Counted from the first letter of the stretch, positions 1-12,323 are shown. The stretch is DNA of 64,000 nt from Septoria linicola (GCA_024114885.1 CP099427.1:1736001-1800000), one strand, 5' to 3'. Notes: a model not told the origin generated them from the sequence alone. Translations and numbers: made by a program.

Positions 1-910
1 TCGAACATCCTTCGAAGATCCACTTGTGGTCGTATCCGTATACCTTGTTATTATAGGTTCCTACAAAGCTCTTAATTTTTGTACTCCAATCTTGGTGACG
101 AGGCGCTGTGGCGGCCACGCGAAACGAACATCGAGCCGCTAACTAGTGGAGATCGGCATGTTCTTGATGCGGTGTCTATCCCGTGGCCAGCGTTGCAGAC
201 TTCATAGCAGGCTGTCGAGCCTGTATTTCCAGAGCTGTGCTAAGAAGCGCGACAGCTGTAGTATTGAAGCATCTCGGAAGGATCGTGCTTGGATCCGTGG
301 TTCTACCAGACGGCTCTAACTAGGCGCCTTGACGATGTTGCCAAGAAATCGAGGACTTACGATGAACTACAGCATTGCCTCGAATGTAGATTGTGCAATG
401 ACAATATGCGTGATCAATGAGTAAGAGTCTGATCCAATTACTCGCAACCAGTGCCTTAAGATGAAATGTCATAAGTCAGTGTCTGACCAAGCAATGGGAC
501 GAGCTGATGGACATGTTCCCAGACAGCATACGATGAGGAATAGCATCATCGGAACGTGAACTGTCCGACAACATCAGGCGAAGTCAACAGGTGAACGTCT
601 TGTGCGATCCGTTACATGGCAGGCCTTGAAGAGATACTTGGTCTTTCCGGACTGTTCCCTGACTTCAGGAGGCAGACCAGCACTGCGTCGAGTTGCTGTA
701 CACTTCCTACAACATGTACATTTTTGGAAATTTGGATAGTTCGACGATGGTCGATTTTTCAGGTCAGCTTCGAGCCTGCATGTTCCATGATTTACAAACA
801 AAGTAATGAGACCAAACTGAATCTGCGATGTCACTCAACCAACGGGGAAGTCATCCGTATCGAGGTCGTCGTCGTCCCAGTAATATATTTAGTAAACCCT
901 AAGATAGCCC
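1..910. other. no gene seen
   Basis: No reading frame here shows a recognisable motif, and I find no convincing exon chain, tRNA or repeat. The left edge may hold the distal flank of a gene outside the window. Confidence 0.4.
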
Positions 911-2581
911 ATGGGTACGACAAATATGGAGAGCGGAAGAAGAGCTTTTATGTCTCCACCGAGGGCCATCGCCGGTCTTGTATGGCGATTGAGAGTGCAT
1001 CTGGCCTTCCCAAACTTGTACCGGTAAGCTCATCTCGTGTGCAAGACATGTCGGAGAAGAGACGCAGGAAAGCTAGTGGGGAGAGGGCGGAGAGAGGGCG
1101 ACGAATGCAGCCATCCGCTAGCGGCGAGCACGTGCCGTCGCCCTGCTATTGGACCTCACTTGTAGGTCCTCCTCGGCACAACTTCGCAGCTTCGTCACCG
1201 TGGTCGTGAAGCATTGGAGGAGGAGAAGCAGGACAGGCTGCGCGTATGCATACTATCCCATAGATTGACCAAGGACTGTGGCCATGGTAGTGCTGCGAGC
1301 ATGTATCGCACCAACGATCCTCGCTTCCGACGGCGCATCAATGATCTGACGCATACGCTCGAGTCGGCCAACGAGGCCACGCAGAGCGGCATCTACATAT
1401 TCGGCCAGAACTATGTCCGGCCGTGCTTCGAGAGTATTGGATCATGCTTTGCGACCTGTATCGACGCAAGCTGTCCGAGTCTGAACTTGAGCCAGCGCGA
1501 TAGAGTGCGACGACAACGGGTCCGTGGCCAGACTCGAGGCCGCGCAGAGTTGAGTTTCGATTTCTACGATGATTGGGACGAGGACGAGAACGATGGCCTG
1601 CTAGGATGGGGAAACGACGAGTTTGACAGGCTCGTAGCGGGCAGCGGAGCGCATAGTTATGGCACGACCGTCGAGGCGCAACCAGGACGACAGAAAGGCA
1701 TGTCATATCCCAAGGCGCGCAGGAAAAGTCTTATCGAAGGCGAAGATCCTACTGTGATACCTGGGAGTAGTGGTGGTTTCCTGCGTAAGCTCTTCGGCGG
1801 GTCCAAGGACTTGCGATACAAGCCTAGTGCGGCTGACCTGCAAGAACATCCTGGAGCACGAAAGACCAGAGCGCGAGACCTCACAGAAGGCGAAGCGCTG
1901 TTGGAAGAAGACGAGCATAGAATCACGAGAGGCAAAGGTCGCGCGAGAAGTGGCACTCAGGGTAGTCACAATACCACGAGCAGCTACAGTAGTCGAGGCG
2001 ACATCTTTCCCAGCGACGAAGAGGACGATGCGATACCTCTAGACGATGAGTTTGCCATGGTATTAGAACGGCGTGGAACTATGAGTGGGCTGGAAACGGA
2101 AAGCAGTTCAGCGATAGCACCTCCAAAGCGAGGCAAGCGACCATCTGCAGGAAGCAGAGCATCCACGAGGACGTTCTCTTCTCGAAGCACGAAAAGCGAA
2201 AGAGGAGCGAGCGGCAGAAAACGCAGGAGTCGAACGAGTAGCTACGCGCATACACCTAGCTCGGAAGAGGTGGCAGAGGTTATCGAAGAGTCTGAGCCCA
2301 TGCAAGAAAGGACCCCTTCGTACGCTGATTTGAAGCGACAAGAGGCGCAGATAGCAGAAGAAGAGGAAGCTGATGTGCTCAGGAAACGGCAAGAAGCTCA
2401 ACGACTTGCGGAAGAGCGAGGTCTAGTTGAGGAGAACCTCTCGAGTAAGGAAGCCACGCCGAGAAGCATTACCCCCGCGCTCGATTCTCTCGCTGCGTTA
2501 GATGACCCAGGCCAGATTGACAGAAGTGATGATGGAGAAGAGGCACGTCCGCCTGACACGATCGACAAGGCACAGAGTTGA
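911..2581 (+). CDS. uncharacterised low-complexity basic/acidic protein
   Basis: I do not recognise a family. The safe part is an open frame from ATG 1301 (starts MYRTNDPRF) to the stop at 2579-2581, 427 residues. A longer model is supported by splice signals: exon 1 at 911-1023 (starts MGTTNMESGRR), intron 1024-1290 (GTAAGC...TAG, with a TTGAC branch-like site), then exon 2 in phase, giving 467 residues. The N-terminal third is ordered-looking, with a short Cys cluster near the middle of GQNYVRPCFESIGSC. The rest is polar, rich in Arg, Ser and Glu, with acidic patches and KRGKRP/GRKRRS basic stretches that look like nuclear signals. The end carries an R/E/A-rich helix, possibly a coiled coil. 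A nuclear or regulatory role would be a guess. The 5' exon is the uncertain part. Confidence 0.6.
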
Positions 2582-3084
2582 GACCTGTAGTACGCATGTG
2601 GTGAGATGATTTATGCTGCGTTCTAGCAAGGCGTTTGGAGGTTTCAATGGTTGTGGAGCTTGACCGATGCATCAGTTCCAGTTTACGAGCACCAGGATAT
2701 CTGAAACAGTGGGAAAGCCATGTGTAGCTACGAGATGTAGTAATAAAGCACCAAGCTACCCAGAAGCGAGCAGTGGTCATGAACCTGAGCGTACGAAATA
2801 CAAGGTAGTTGACCTGATCTTCCAATCAACCCCAGCTATCCATATCGTGCCAATGATTCCAAGTGCATGTCACTCTTGTCTCTCTTTTGGTGACCCGTGC
2901 AGCATACATGACTGGCACTTCTGTGTCCGTCTTAATACTCCCCAAACGCCTTTCGCTATGCTCTAAGCTCGTCACACTCTAACGTGCTTTGTCTGCTCGA
3001 CTGACTGACTGACTGTCCGCCTCTCTACTGCTCGTTCCCAGCTGTCTCTCCATTCTTCATCGTGGCCGGATACTGTCGCGAAGC
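2582..3084. other. convergent 3' flanks, no gene seen
   Basis: This is the space between the 3' ends of two convergent genes. It contains a short GACT tetranucleotide run near 3000-3015 and pyrimidine-rich sequence. No coding or RNA feature was found. Confidence 0.4.
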
Positions 3085-3538
3085 TTAAAAGTAGCTGCCA
3101 ACAAGGCGGAGCAGTTCAAATATAAGTCCTCCGCATACAACGAACAACATCAGATCTGTATTACCACATAACAATCAGCTCAATTCACCACTCGCTCTCC
3201 GGCGGTCCCCTTAGATGTTGCTCTTTCACTGTTTCTTATACCCTCTCCTTTACACTGTGGGGTATCGGAGCTGACTTACAAACCCAAACTCTGCTTATCG
3301 GCGCCTTCTCGACCTTTTGCTTCGCTTTTTGGCTGGCAGCAGTCAAGGATTCGCGGATCTCGGTTGGTGCTCCCATCTTCTTCTGCTCTCGTTGGGCATA
3401 CTGGGCGTTGGCGCGTCGTTGTTGGGGTGTTTGGGCCTGTTTACGTATAATACGTTAGTATCCGTTGTTGGCCAAGAGTGACTAGAGGGTGCAAGAACAG
3501 CTTGAGTAGGTCGATGGGGGTGGAATCGAGCATACCAT
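3085..3538 (-). CDS. RAMP4/SERP1/Ysy6-like ER membrane protein
   Basis: This is a small tail-anchored protein of the ER, of the family that associates with the Sec61 translocon and protects new membrane proteins during stress. It must be assembled from three exons on the minus strand: 3536-3538 (the ATG alone), 3280-3436 and 3085-3155. The introns are 3437-3535 (GTATGC, TACTAACG branch, AAACAG) and 3156-3279 (GTAAGT...ATACAG). The phases fit exactly and give 76 residues. The N-terminus MAQTPQQRRANAQYA matches the family's conserved TPxxRRAN start. PIS-R-WV then leads into one C-terminal membrane segment (LMLFVVCGGLIFELL). The length matches the family (about 65-80). It is divergent from the NatB subunit gene, 385 bp away. 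No single ORF longer than 60 codons marks it. The assignment is strong, because motif, length and phases agree. Confidence 0.88.
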
Positions 3539-3923
3539 TGTGTCGTCTATATGAATGTTTCGGTGTTGGTGTTGGCTGGAAAATGTTCTCGTTTGATCAA
3601 TTGATATAATGCCAGCTGTGATGAGGCTTGCAAGTGAGTTGTAGAGCTGTTTTATGCCAAGGTCGCGTGCTGGAAGTGATACAGAATACAGCTCTCTTCC
3701 CGCTCAATGCGAAGGTGGCCTTTAGTCTCTCATGTGCTGAACAGGGATCAGGGTTCAAGGCGCCGTTTTAGCTGAGCTTAAATCCGCCTAAATTCGAGCT
3801 CTTCCAGCAATTATGCAAAGAACCATGTCGCCTTCACCTTGAGCCGCTCTCGCGCATCACATCAACATGGAACAATAGCGCCTCAAGGATACAACAGCGC
3901 GCTCATGGAAGCTTTGCGACACA
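3539..3923. promoter_or_regulatory. divergent promoter region, RAMP4-like / NatB subunit
   Basis: 385 bp separate the start codons of two divergent housekeeping genes, so both promoters and 5' leaders must lie here. No clear TATA box was identified. Confidence 0.5.
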
Positions 3924-6234
3924 ATGGCCCGCTATCCGACCTACGAAGAATATGCCAAGAACGGAAAGTTCAAAGAAGGCATTGCACGTTGTGATGATTT
4001 GCTGAAGAAGAACTCTAAGGATGTGAGCCTGCTGATCACCAAGCTGCAATTGTTGTGCAACTTCCAGCCCAGCTCACCTGATGGGCCTTCAATCCTGGAT
4101 CGATTGGTCGCCATACAACCACCAATACAAGACCTCGATGAACTGGTCTCAATCGAGATTGCCGTGGTAGACTCCTTCAAGAACACATACCCACCACCTC
4201 GCACTTTAGGTCCGGCTATCGCAAAGCTTTGGGATAATGCCTACAAGACCAACAGCAATGTCAACTACCGATCTGAGCTTCTCACTGTGCGGTATCAGAG
4301 AGCCATTTACGACAATCGGATACAAGATGTCCAGCAGACACTCATCCAGTTCAAACAGTTTCAGCCGAAGAACCGCACTTTCTACATGGCACATGCCGCG
4401 TATACCCAAATTTTATCAAAAGGCAAGGACGATTTGCAGTCCAGGCTTGCATTGGGGCTAGCGAGGAAGGCAGTGAGCGAAAAGTTTGACGACGACCCTA
4501 AGCTGGACTGCAGGGTGGCGGGACAGATCTTCGGGGTTCAGAATAGTGAAAAGGACCTCGAAGGCATCCGTGCGAGGCAGGCTTTCCGAGAGAGTAAGCA
4601 AGTCTACAATGTACTGCAGCTGCATCGCCAGCACCAAGCAGCAGGTGAGCACTTCGACGCCTTGAGTTGTTTCTCGATGTATGATGAACGAACTAACAGC
4701 CATTCTAGATGCACCCCAGCAGCCAACCACATCGGATTCAACGAAGCAAACATCAAGAGAGTGGTTGGAGAGTGCATCAGAGTCATTGAAGACCCAGTTC
4801 AAGCGCCTTGTGAATGATAATGGTACCGCCGAAGCTTTGAAAAAGTTCGTAGTTGGATCCATCCAGCTTTTCCACAAGGCGACTACGGAACTGGTGTTAG
4901 GACCGCGCAAGCGTGCTGCAGCAGATCCATGCTTCCTTGCCATATCTGGTCTGGTGAAGTTGTACTCGGACTCCCGCGACCAAGCATACTTGCTGAAATC
5001 TGCTTACTTGGCGGAGCAGCTACTCAACTTTGAACCACATGTTCATGAAGCCCGTCTGATCCTCGTGTATTTATACATGAGTCTCGGCTTGGGGAGCGAG
5101 GCTATGCGTCTTTTCGATTCGCTGAGCATCAAGGAAGTCCAGTACGATACTGTCGGGCACACACTTTTCACACGACTCAGCACAATACATCCTTTCCAGA
5201 CGCGACTCCCATCTGGCGACATCTACGAGCCTCACGAGTGGACCAACAAAGCTTTGCAAGTTCCCTCGCGCCACGAGAACAAGCTTTTCGAAGCTGAAGC
5301 CGCTGTTCTGGAGCACAATCAGACAGGCATGATCTTTGAGCTGAACGGCCTCCGAGACGAGATAAGGCAGAGTTTCATGCGTAGAGTCATCCTGCTGGAG
5401 CATCGCCGGACAGCCCGTATCTCAGGTAAAGGATATGGGCGCGGGACAAGTGATATCGGCCCAAGACTTAGTGCTGCGTGGACAAGCCTGAAAGACAACA
5501 GAGACTTTAACGCAACATTCGATTTTGGTTACAATGTGGAAAAGGCTCTCTTTGTAACTCGATCGAATGGCGAGGGTGAGGATGACCTACCTGGACAAAC
5601 GTGGCTTCTCTTATACCTCGGGATCGACCAGGCATGGAGTATTGCGTCAAAACAAGTCTCGCTCATCTCCGATGATGTCCATGGCAGCTTAACGAGCGCA
5701 CTGGACGACACAGCATCAAATGGGCAACTCACGCACGCCGAGTCACTCACTGGACGTCTGGTCATCACACTTCTGCCTGTTCTGAACAATATCAAAGATG
5801 GCAAACCACCCACGAAGCAAGACATTGATGCTCTTGTGATGCAAGTCCAGCGACTCGACATCGATGTGCTATGTTCCAGCAAGGATCCTCTTGCCAAGAG
5901 CCTTCATGAACATTACTTATACATCGACATACTTCTCATTGTCGTCAGATCCTGCAAATTCATCAAGGAGACCACGATGGACATGCCAGAGATCTCGGCA
6001 CTCCAGAGTAGGGCAATGGCCCACATTAGAAGCCTGCAGGGTCACGCGACGGAATTGGCTGCCGCTAAGAACGTCTTCCGTGATAACGTCTCAGGAATGT
6101 TAAAGCAAGAAAGTGATATTGAAGAAGTTTTGAGCCATTTAGACTCTCAAAGTCTGGCTGCTTTCGCGGAGAGGGTCGCTCAGAGCGCAAAAGAAGGATG
6201 GGAGGGTGTCAGCAAGATTGCAATGTCAGGCTGA
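3924..6234 (+). CDS. NatB N-acetyltransferase non-catalytic subunit (Naa25/Mdm20)
   Basis: This is the auxiliary subunit of the NatB N-terminal acetyltransferase. It anchors the catalytic Naa20 to ribosomes for acetylation of Met-Asp/Glu/Asn/Gln N-termini, and in yeast is needed for actin cables and mitochondrial inheritance. There are two exons, 3924-4644 and 4709-6234, separated by a 64-nt intron (GTGAGC, CTAAC branch, TTCTAG), giving 748 residues. Family signatures are a TPR-like start (YEEYAKNGKFKEGIARC), the LGPAIAKLWDNAYK segment that precedes the TPR array, and the central and C-terminal helical repeats of the NatB_MDM20 domain. Length fits fungal orthologues. The ATG follows a GACACA leader and the divergent promoter. 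The NatB assignment rests on these remembered motifs; a generic TPR protein is the less likely alternative. Confidence 0.85.
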
Positions 6235-7269
6235 CTTGATGGCTTCAGAACGCAAATGCCACTGTGGCTGCTATTAGTAGCTGTCGGCTTGATCGTGAAC
6301 GGAGTCCTAGCCATGCTGATAGTAAGCGACTGAGATGCATGGCATCCGAGCAAGCAGTGGTATGCAGAGGCTGTCTGATGATGTACATAGACCTGGTAGT
6401 GACGGGGGACTGTCGGAAGGCGAGTCATGTGCCAAGCCGCGGATGTCCTCCGGTCATCATTCTCATCGGATTCCCTTCACCTCACTGTCCTCACTTTCGT
6501 GCTCCGCAGTCTGCACATAACATCGCATCGACTCCGCCTGTGCGCATCTCCACCATATTACCGAAAGCCTCAATCTGGTTACTGGGTGCCGCTATGATCA
6601 TCCCGGACGCGACGTCGGGTCGCGATTGTGCACTGTGCAGTAGTCACATTGGTGAAGCGCAGCATGGGTTCAGCGCAAAGGACAAGGATGCTTTTCTTTC
6701 GCCATACCTGCCGTTCTTCACTAGGACGAGACTGGTACATTGCAGTTCGCGGCAACTACCACAAGCACCCCGCGAGCGAGCATCTTTCGAATCAAACATA
6801 GACATGGGTACAGCTGACAGGCACGTCCACTATCTAGCATCGGAAAGTCTACGCGGTTTCGGGAGGCGCGCCTATGAGAAGATCAAGCAATACTGCTTCA
6901 AGGTAGCCACACTTCTTCCGGCGGAAGCTACCGACTCTTGTGTCGCCATGCTCAAGCTAGCTACTGCAGCCTCCTGTTTTGCAAGGTGAGACGTTTCTCA
7001 ACAGCGTAGGTGCCAAATTGACTAGGCCTGGACCGGCGATATGCGTGGATCGGATCATTTCTCATCCTTGACATTAGCGGCAACTGCCAAGCAGGTCAGA
7101 GGCTCGTGCTGAGTAGGCGCGAAACGACGATTGCCAAGGTGATGTTACTCATCCGGTTAGGTGCTTTCAGGACCTCGACGCTCTTCGAAATCAATATCAA
7201 TGCAAGGACAACGACTTATCCTTTTATATTGCGCCTCGGGAAGCTGCGCTGGGTGACTTCGACGCCAGG
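6235..7269. other. intergenic, no supported gene
   Basis: A 241-codon open frame at 6264-6989 has no motif, no plausible exon partners and opens immediately after the upstream stop, so I do not call it. The stretch probably holds the NatB subunit gene's 3' UTR and the CFEM gene's promoter; a TTTTATATT motif lies near 7220. Confidence 0.45.
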
Positions 7270-8872
7270 ATGAAGTTTGACTGGATTTTCGTGGTACTTT
7301 TCTATACCCTAGCAGTCTGTCAAGATGCGAGCAATCAGGACCAGCTTGCCCGGGCACTGGAGCTGTTGAAGACCATGCCACAGTGTGCAGTGAGTTTCCC
7401 CGGCACAGGTCACTTTACTGGCGAACGCGTTGACCTGTTTTCGCAGCTCACTTGCCTAGTATCAGCGGTCGCCGCTTCGGGAAAGACGGCCGGCAACATA
7501 GACCTCAAATCGAGCTGCAGCAATACGACCGCCACCGCAGTCATTGAGAAGTGTGCTCTGGAGGCGTGTACTATTCGAGAGCAGCTCAGTACGTGAACCG
7601 ATATGCGCCTTTGGACAATTCGCTGACTGTCTAGCCGCCAAAAATGTAACAGAGACGTTATGCGAACGACCTGTTCGTGAGGTCGAAGCAGTACCAGTCT
7701 CTAGGATTGTCGGCTTCACGTTTGCAGCCCTGGCATACCTGATGCGTATGGCGAGCAAAGTCTTCTTCCCATGCGAACGAGGCGGACGTATCGACGTCGA
7801 ATTCTGGTGGGACGATGCCACCATAACATTCGCCTTCCTCCTCGCCATTCCCATCTCGGCCTTCTCACTCGAACTGATCAAGCTGGGTTTCGGCCGCGAT
7901 GTATGGACGATTCCGCACGCCAACATCACGCAGCTTCTTAAGTAAGTTTTGATATCTAGAGCATGTTTCGTATGGCCTGCTAATAATGCATAAAGACTCT
8001 ACTACTTCGCGGAGATGATGTACATCGTGGCGCTGCCCGCAATTAAAATCGCCATCCTCCTCACATATCTCCGGATCTTCCAATCGAAACACTTTCGCAT
8101 GCTTGTATACGGAGCACTTGGTCTCAATGTGGCCTATATTGTTGCATTCCTGTTCGCCACCATTTTTCAATGCAGCCCTATCGACCTGGTATGCTGTGGA
8201 ACACGCTTGCTTTCAAGCTTCCGAGCTGACTTCTTCCATAGGCCTGGCATCATTGGGACGAGGCTCATCCTGGGCACTGCAACAATGTCAATGCGCAGTC
8301 GTGGGCTTCGGCAGCGTTCAATATTGTGCTAGATCTAATCGTTGTGATCTTGCCTATGCCGATGCTTTGGAGAATGGAGCTCAACAAGCGCAAGAGAGTC
8401 CTTGTGATGTTGATGTTTGGTAGGATCTCTGAGCTTGCTGGACTTGGAACAGGTTTTCACTAACATATGCGTTCTTACAGGTGTCGGATTGTTCGTCACG
8501 ATCGTCAGTATACTACGACTACAGATTCTCGTAAAATTCGGCGACTCGAAGAACATGACGTATGACTACAAGGCCGTCGGCTACTGGTCTATTGTGGAAC
8601 TACATACCGCTATTGTCTGCGCTTGCATGCCGGGCATTCGAAACCTCATCCGCCGCGCCTTCCCGAAGCTCATGGGCCAGTCGACAGCAAATTCGAATAC
8701 TCCGTCGAACCTATCTGGGCGGACTGCAGTTTCGAGTGGCATCGACAAGAACGGGAATGAAGTCTTCGTGCGACCAAGACATAGCGATGACGAGGCTTTC
8801 ATACCACTTGAGAATGTCAGCACTCACAAGTTGGTCAAGGCTCGTACACAACCGCTCACGCCAGACTATTGA
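7270..8872 (+). CDS. CFEM-domain Pth11-like seven-helix membrane receptor
   Basis: Six exons (7270-7389, 7447-7588, 7635-7941, 7996-8188, 8242-8419, 8481-8872) encode 443 residues. Introns of 46-60 nt have clean GT..AG ends and all phases agree. Residues 1-17 are a signal peptide. A CFEM domain follows (PQC-LTC ... SSCSN ... EKC ... EAC ... TLC, about 37-103), then the DPVSR-type linker and seven hydrophobic segments with the fungal integral-membrane signatures WWDD, LPAIKIAILLTYLRIF, FQCSPIDLAWHHW and ILPMPMLWRM. The family includes Magnaporthe Pth11, a surface-sensing receptor on the plasma membrane; a sensing role here is inference. The CFEM domain shows six of the usual eight cysteines: the first Cys of the CxC and the one before it are absent. 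The first intron is 57 nt, a multiple of three, so unspliced sequence stays open. Confidence 0.88.
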
Positions 8873-10176
8873 GCGTCCTTCGACATGTCTTGGTAGCCTG
8901 CCTTTGCGACACGCATCGAGGTTTGATCGGACTTTACCAGCTCTTGACGGCATGGAATGCATTTGCCGAGCCCAGCATAGACAGGCGGGTTAACGAGAGC
9001 GTCCATTGAGAGAACATCCAAGCACCGCTCAGCCGTCCGGTCCACGACCATGGAAGCATTCAGTACACTTGATGAACACAGCATCTCAACTACGCTAATA
9101 CAAAACTCGGAAGCGAGATTCTGGGCCTCCATCTTGGCCATCCCACTACAAGATTCAGCATCCTGGTCCGCGAGAAACATCTGTGGCTACAGCAGAAGCT
9201 TATCTAATCATGACAACAATCGTGGTAGAAGAACATCAAGCACGCCGCCCAGCCTCGGATACAGCACTTGTGATGTGCAATGCAATCATCATGTGCATCA
9301 AACACTTAACAACAGAAGATGCCACACGTTAGTCGCGATCTGCGGGAAAACTGCGTGACTTCACTAGCAGCTAGTCGGATAACTGTCCAACACGGTCAAT
9401 GCTGAGCAAGCAACGCGACCACTTTCCCGTGTGCGCAGTTCGTGCAACTGGACCAATAATTAAGCAGACCTTGCAATACGTGTAACGCTCGAGCGTATAG
9501 CCTCGAGATTCGATCCTCGCCATTCGTCACAGTCCGATCACTGCCCATGCGTACATGAACATTTCAAGGCAGACGCGGGTTATACCCGGCCTTATATCGC
9601 AAAACGCCGGAGTGGTAAGCTACAAGCCATGTCGACTTGGTGCTCGCGTGGAATCTAGCAGAGCTCCGCTGCTCAGCTTGTCGAATTACGCTGGAGACGG
9701 GCTGCGGCAGTGCTAGCCATGATCTGCACGCGTTCAGTAGTGACTGAACAGACGAAACGCATGATAGAGCATATATCACCTACCTATAGCATCGGACCCA
9801 TTCCCCGCGATCCTGGATGCCGGTGATTAGACCCTTACGTGGTCTTACCTTGGGGTGAGACAAGCGCGCAGTCTAGCTCAGGAACCCACATCGTGGAATT
9901 GGAAACAGCCCCTAGAGCTTCAGCTGTTAAGCATAGCCGGACTCTGAACGATCAATCTTAGTCCGCCACCAGTAGTTTGTACCGACAGCAAACTTAAAGG
10001 GCGCAAGGTTTAGCGATCCGTGCAAAGGAGACACGAAGACACACCTGCAAGCGAGGTCAGAATGGCAGTGTGGTGTGCGAGTCTACAATCACGAGATCTG
10101 GAAAGCCTTCGCAATACAACAGCGGACGGCTGACCTCGCTGTGGAACTTCTTTGTATCCAAACCAAAACCCTCGAG
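8873..10176. other. intergenic, no supported gene
   Basis: A 104-codon minus-strand frame at 8866-9180 is free of stops but has no recognisable motif and touches the 3' end of the receptor gene. A T-arm-like string near 9507 lacks a matching acceptor stem. Nothing else is supported. Confidence 0.4.
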
Positions 10177-12323
10177 ATGTGGCTCACACCTCTGGCTCCG
10201 TTGCTGCTGCTCGCAACGACTGTTGCCGCAGCCCCAGGGCGCCATGGCCATGATCAGCTTCACCACAACTACAGGCGTGCCAACGAGACTACCGAATACG
10301 AATATGTGGTCATTGGATCCGGTCCAGGAGGAGGCCCTCTTGCTGCACGACTAGCTTTAGCGGGACACAAAGTGCTTCTCATCGAAGCTGGTGGTGACAA
10401 CAATGGAGTCAACCAGACAGTACCGGCAAGGAATCTCCAGTCGACAGAGGACCCGGCCATTTCCTGGGACTACTTCGTGACACACTACAAGGATGAAGAA
10501 CGACAAGCAAGAGACTCGAAGATGACCTACAAACGAACCGATGGCAGCTATTATACAGGAAAGTATCCACCCGAGGGAGCAGAGCCACTTGGCATTCTCT
10601 ATCCACGAGCTGGAGCTCTTGGAGGATGTGCTGAGCATAATGCTGCTGTGACCATTTACCCCTTCGAGAGCGATTGGACCCTCCACCAAACTCTGACAGG
10701 CGACGACTCTTGGGCACCCGCGAACATGCGAACATATTTTGAGAAGCTCGAGAAGGCTCAGTACCTCACTCTGGGTAGCGGGCATGGATACGATGGATGG
10801 TTCAGCACCAGTCTGACCGAATTGGCACTCGTTGCGACAGACTTCCGCGTCTTGTCTATCGTGCTCGCTGCTGCTTCGGCTCTTGGAAAGGTATGCCGTC
10901 CATAGAAATGCGCTTCTATCAGACAGATGCTGACTTGTCAAGGGCCTCATCACCTCTCTCCTCTCCACAATCACCGGTCTCGCCAACGTTCTGATCAGCG
11001 ACATGAATGGCGAATATGAGGGCAGAGACCAGAAGACCGACTTGTTTCAGATCCCTCAGGCTGTCAGTAGAGACACTGGCAAGCGTAGCACTCCCCGAAA
11101 CTTCATTCTTGAGGTTGCAAATGCTCGTAATGAGACTGATGGCAGCCGTCTGTACCATCTGGACGTCAAGCTCAACACACTGGCAACAAAGATTCGCTTC
11201 GATCAGAGTGGCCCAACACCAAAGGCTATCGGGGTTGAGTACCTGTCTGGAGAATATCTCTATGGTGCTAGTCCTCTATCCGGATCTGGAGCAAACGGTG
11301 GTGTGGCCGGCTACGTTCCTGCGAGCAAGGAAGTCATCATTTCAGCTGGAACCTTCAACACTCCTCAATTGCTAAAATTGAGTGGTGTTGGACCACGAGA
11401 GGAGCTCGAGAAGTTCGGCATCCCAGTCGTCAAGGATCTTCCAGGTGTTGGAACGAACATGCAGGACCGATACGAGATTAGCATTGTCGGTCAGACCGAG
11501 GACGGAGAAAAGCTGTCCATCTCAAAAGACTGCACATTCGGCTACGACGATAAGCCAGACCCATGTCTCGAGAAATGGCAGACTGGAGATAGTCCTCTCG
11601 GAAAGGGCCCCTACATGACTGGCGGAGTGGCTGTCGGTGTGACGATGAAATCTACTGCTGCCAGCGAATCGGAGGATCCGGACTTGATCGTCATTGGAGC
11701 ACCTGGACTTTTCGCTGGCTACTACCCAGGATTTGCATTCGACAGCACGCACCCAGGTAACATCTGGTCGTGGCTCGCTCTCAAAGCGCACACCCACAAC
11801 CACGCAGGCACGGTCACTTTGCGTTCAAGCAACCCTCGTGATGTGCCACAAATCGACTTCAACTCTCTCGACGAAGGTACACCTGATGGCCATGAAAAGG
11901 ATCTCCAAGCTTTGTACGAGGGTCTGTCGTTTGCGAGAGAGGCCTTTGATAAGGTGATACCACTGGATGGCAACTTTGTGGAGATCAAGCCGGGACGTAA
12001 CGTGACGGGTGAGGACGGTCTGAAGGAGTATGCGAGGGATGAGACTTGGGGGCATCATGCTTGTTGCTCGGCTTCTATTGGTGCAGACAGCGATCCGAAT
12101 GCTGTTCTTGACAGCAAATTCCGTGTCAGAGGAGTGGAGGGACTGAGAGTGGTTGATGCGTCTAGCTTCAACAAGATTCCAGGTGAGTACAAATGGCGAT
12201 AGTCCATACACATACGTTTCGGGAGGTTGTAATGCATACTAACTTTGGCCAGGCACCTTCATTGCACTGCCCATCTACATCATTAGCGAGAAGGCCGCAG
12301 ATGTCATTATCAACAACCGATAG
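10177..12323 (+). CDS. secreted GMC-family FAD oxidoreductase
   Basis: Glucose-methanol-choline oxidoreductases use FAD to oxidise alcohols or sugars; secreted fungal members supply peroxide or act on plant polymers. Three exons (10177-10890, 10943-12182, 12253-12323) give 674 residues. The ATG at 10177 begins a signal peptide of about 19 residues (MWLTPLAPLLLLATTVAAA), which decides the start over an upstream in-frame GTG. The FAD motif GSGPGGG is at about 47-53, followed by VLLIEAG. The GMC signature 2 region SAGTFNTPQLLKLSGVGP is in the middle. The C-terminus holds the catalytic pair region: H609-H610 (WGHHACC) and N648 (FNKIPGTF), where many members have a second His or Asn. Several NxT/S sequons fit secretion. 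The substrate cannot be read from sequence. The closest-looking group is the aryl-alcohol/glucose dehydrogenase-like fungal set. Confidence 0.88.

Noticed and set aside
616..1209. 197-codon plus-strand frame
   Set aside because: No motif and it conflicts with the better exon model at 911-1023 in another frame.
6264..6989. 241-codon plus-strand frame
   Set aside because: No domain, signal or splice context; composition is unlike the neighbouring genes; probably chance.
8866..9180. 104-codon minus-strand frame beside the CFEM receptor
   Set aside because: Reasonable composition but no motif, and it overlaps the end of a solid gene by a few bases; too weak to list.
9495..9535. T-arm-like GATTCGATCC string
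   Set aside because: Stem does not pair over five bases and no acceptor partner exists upstream.
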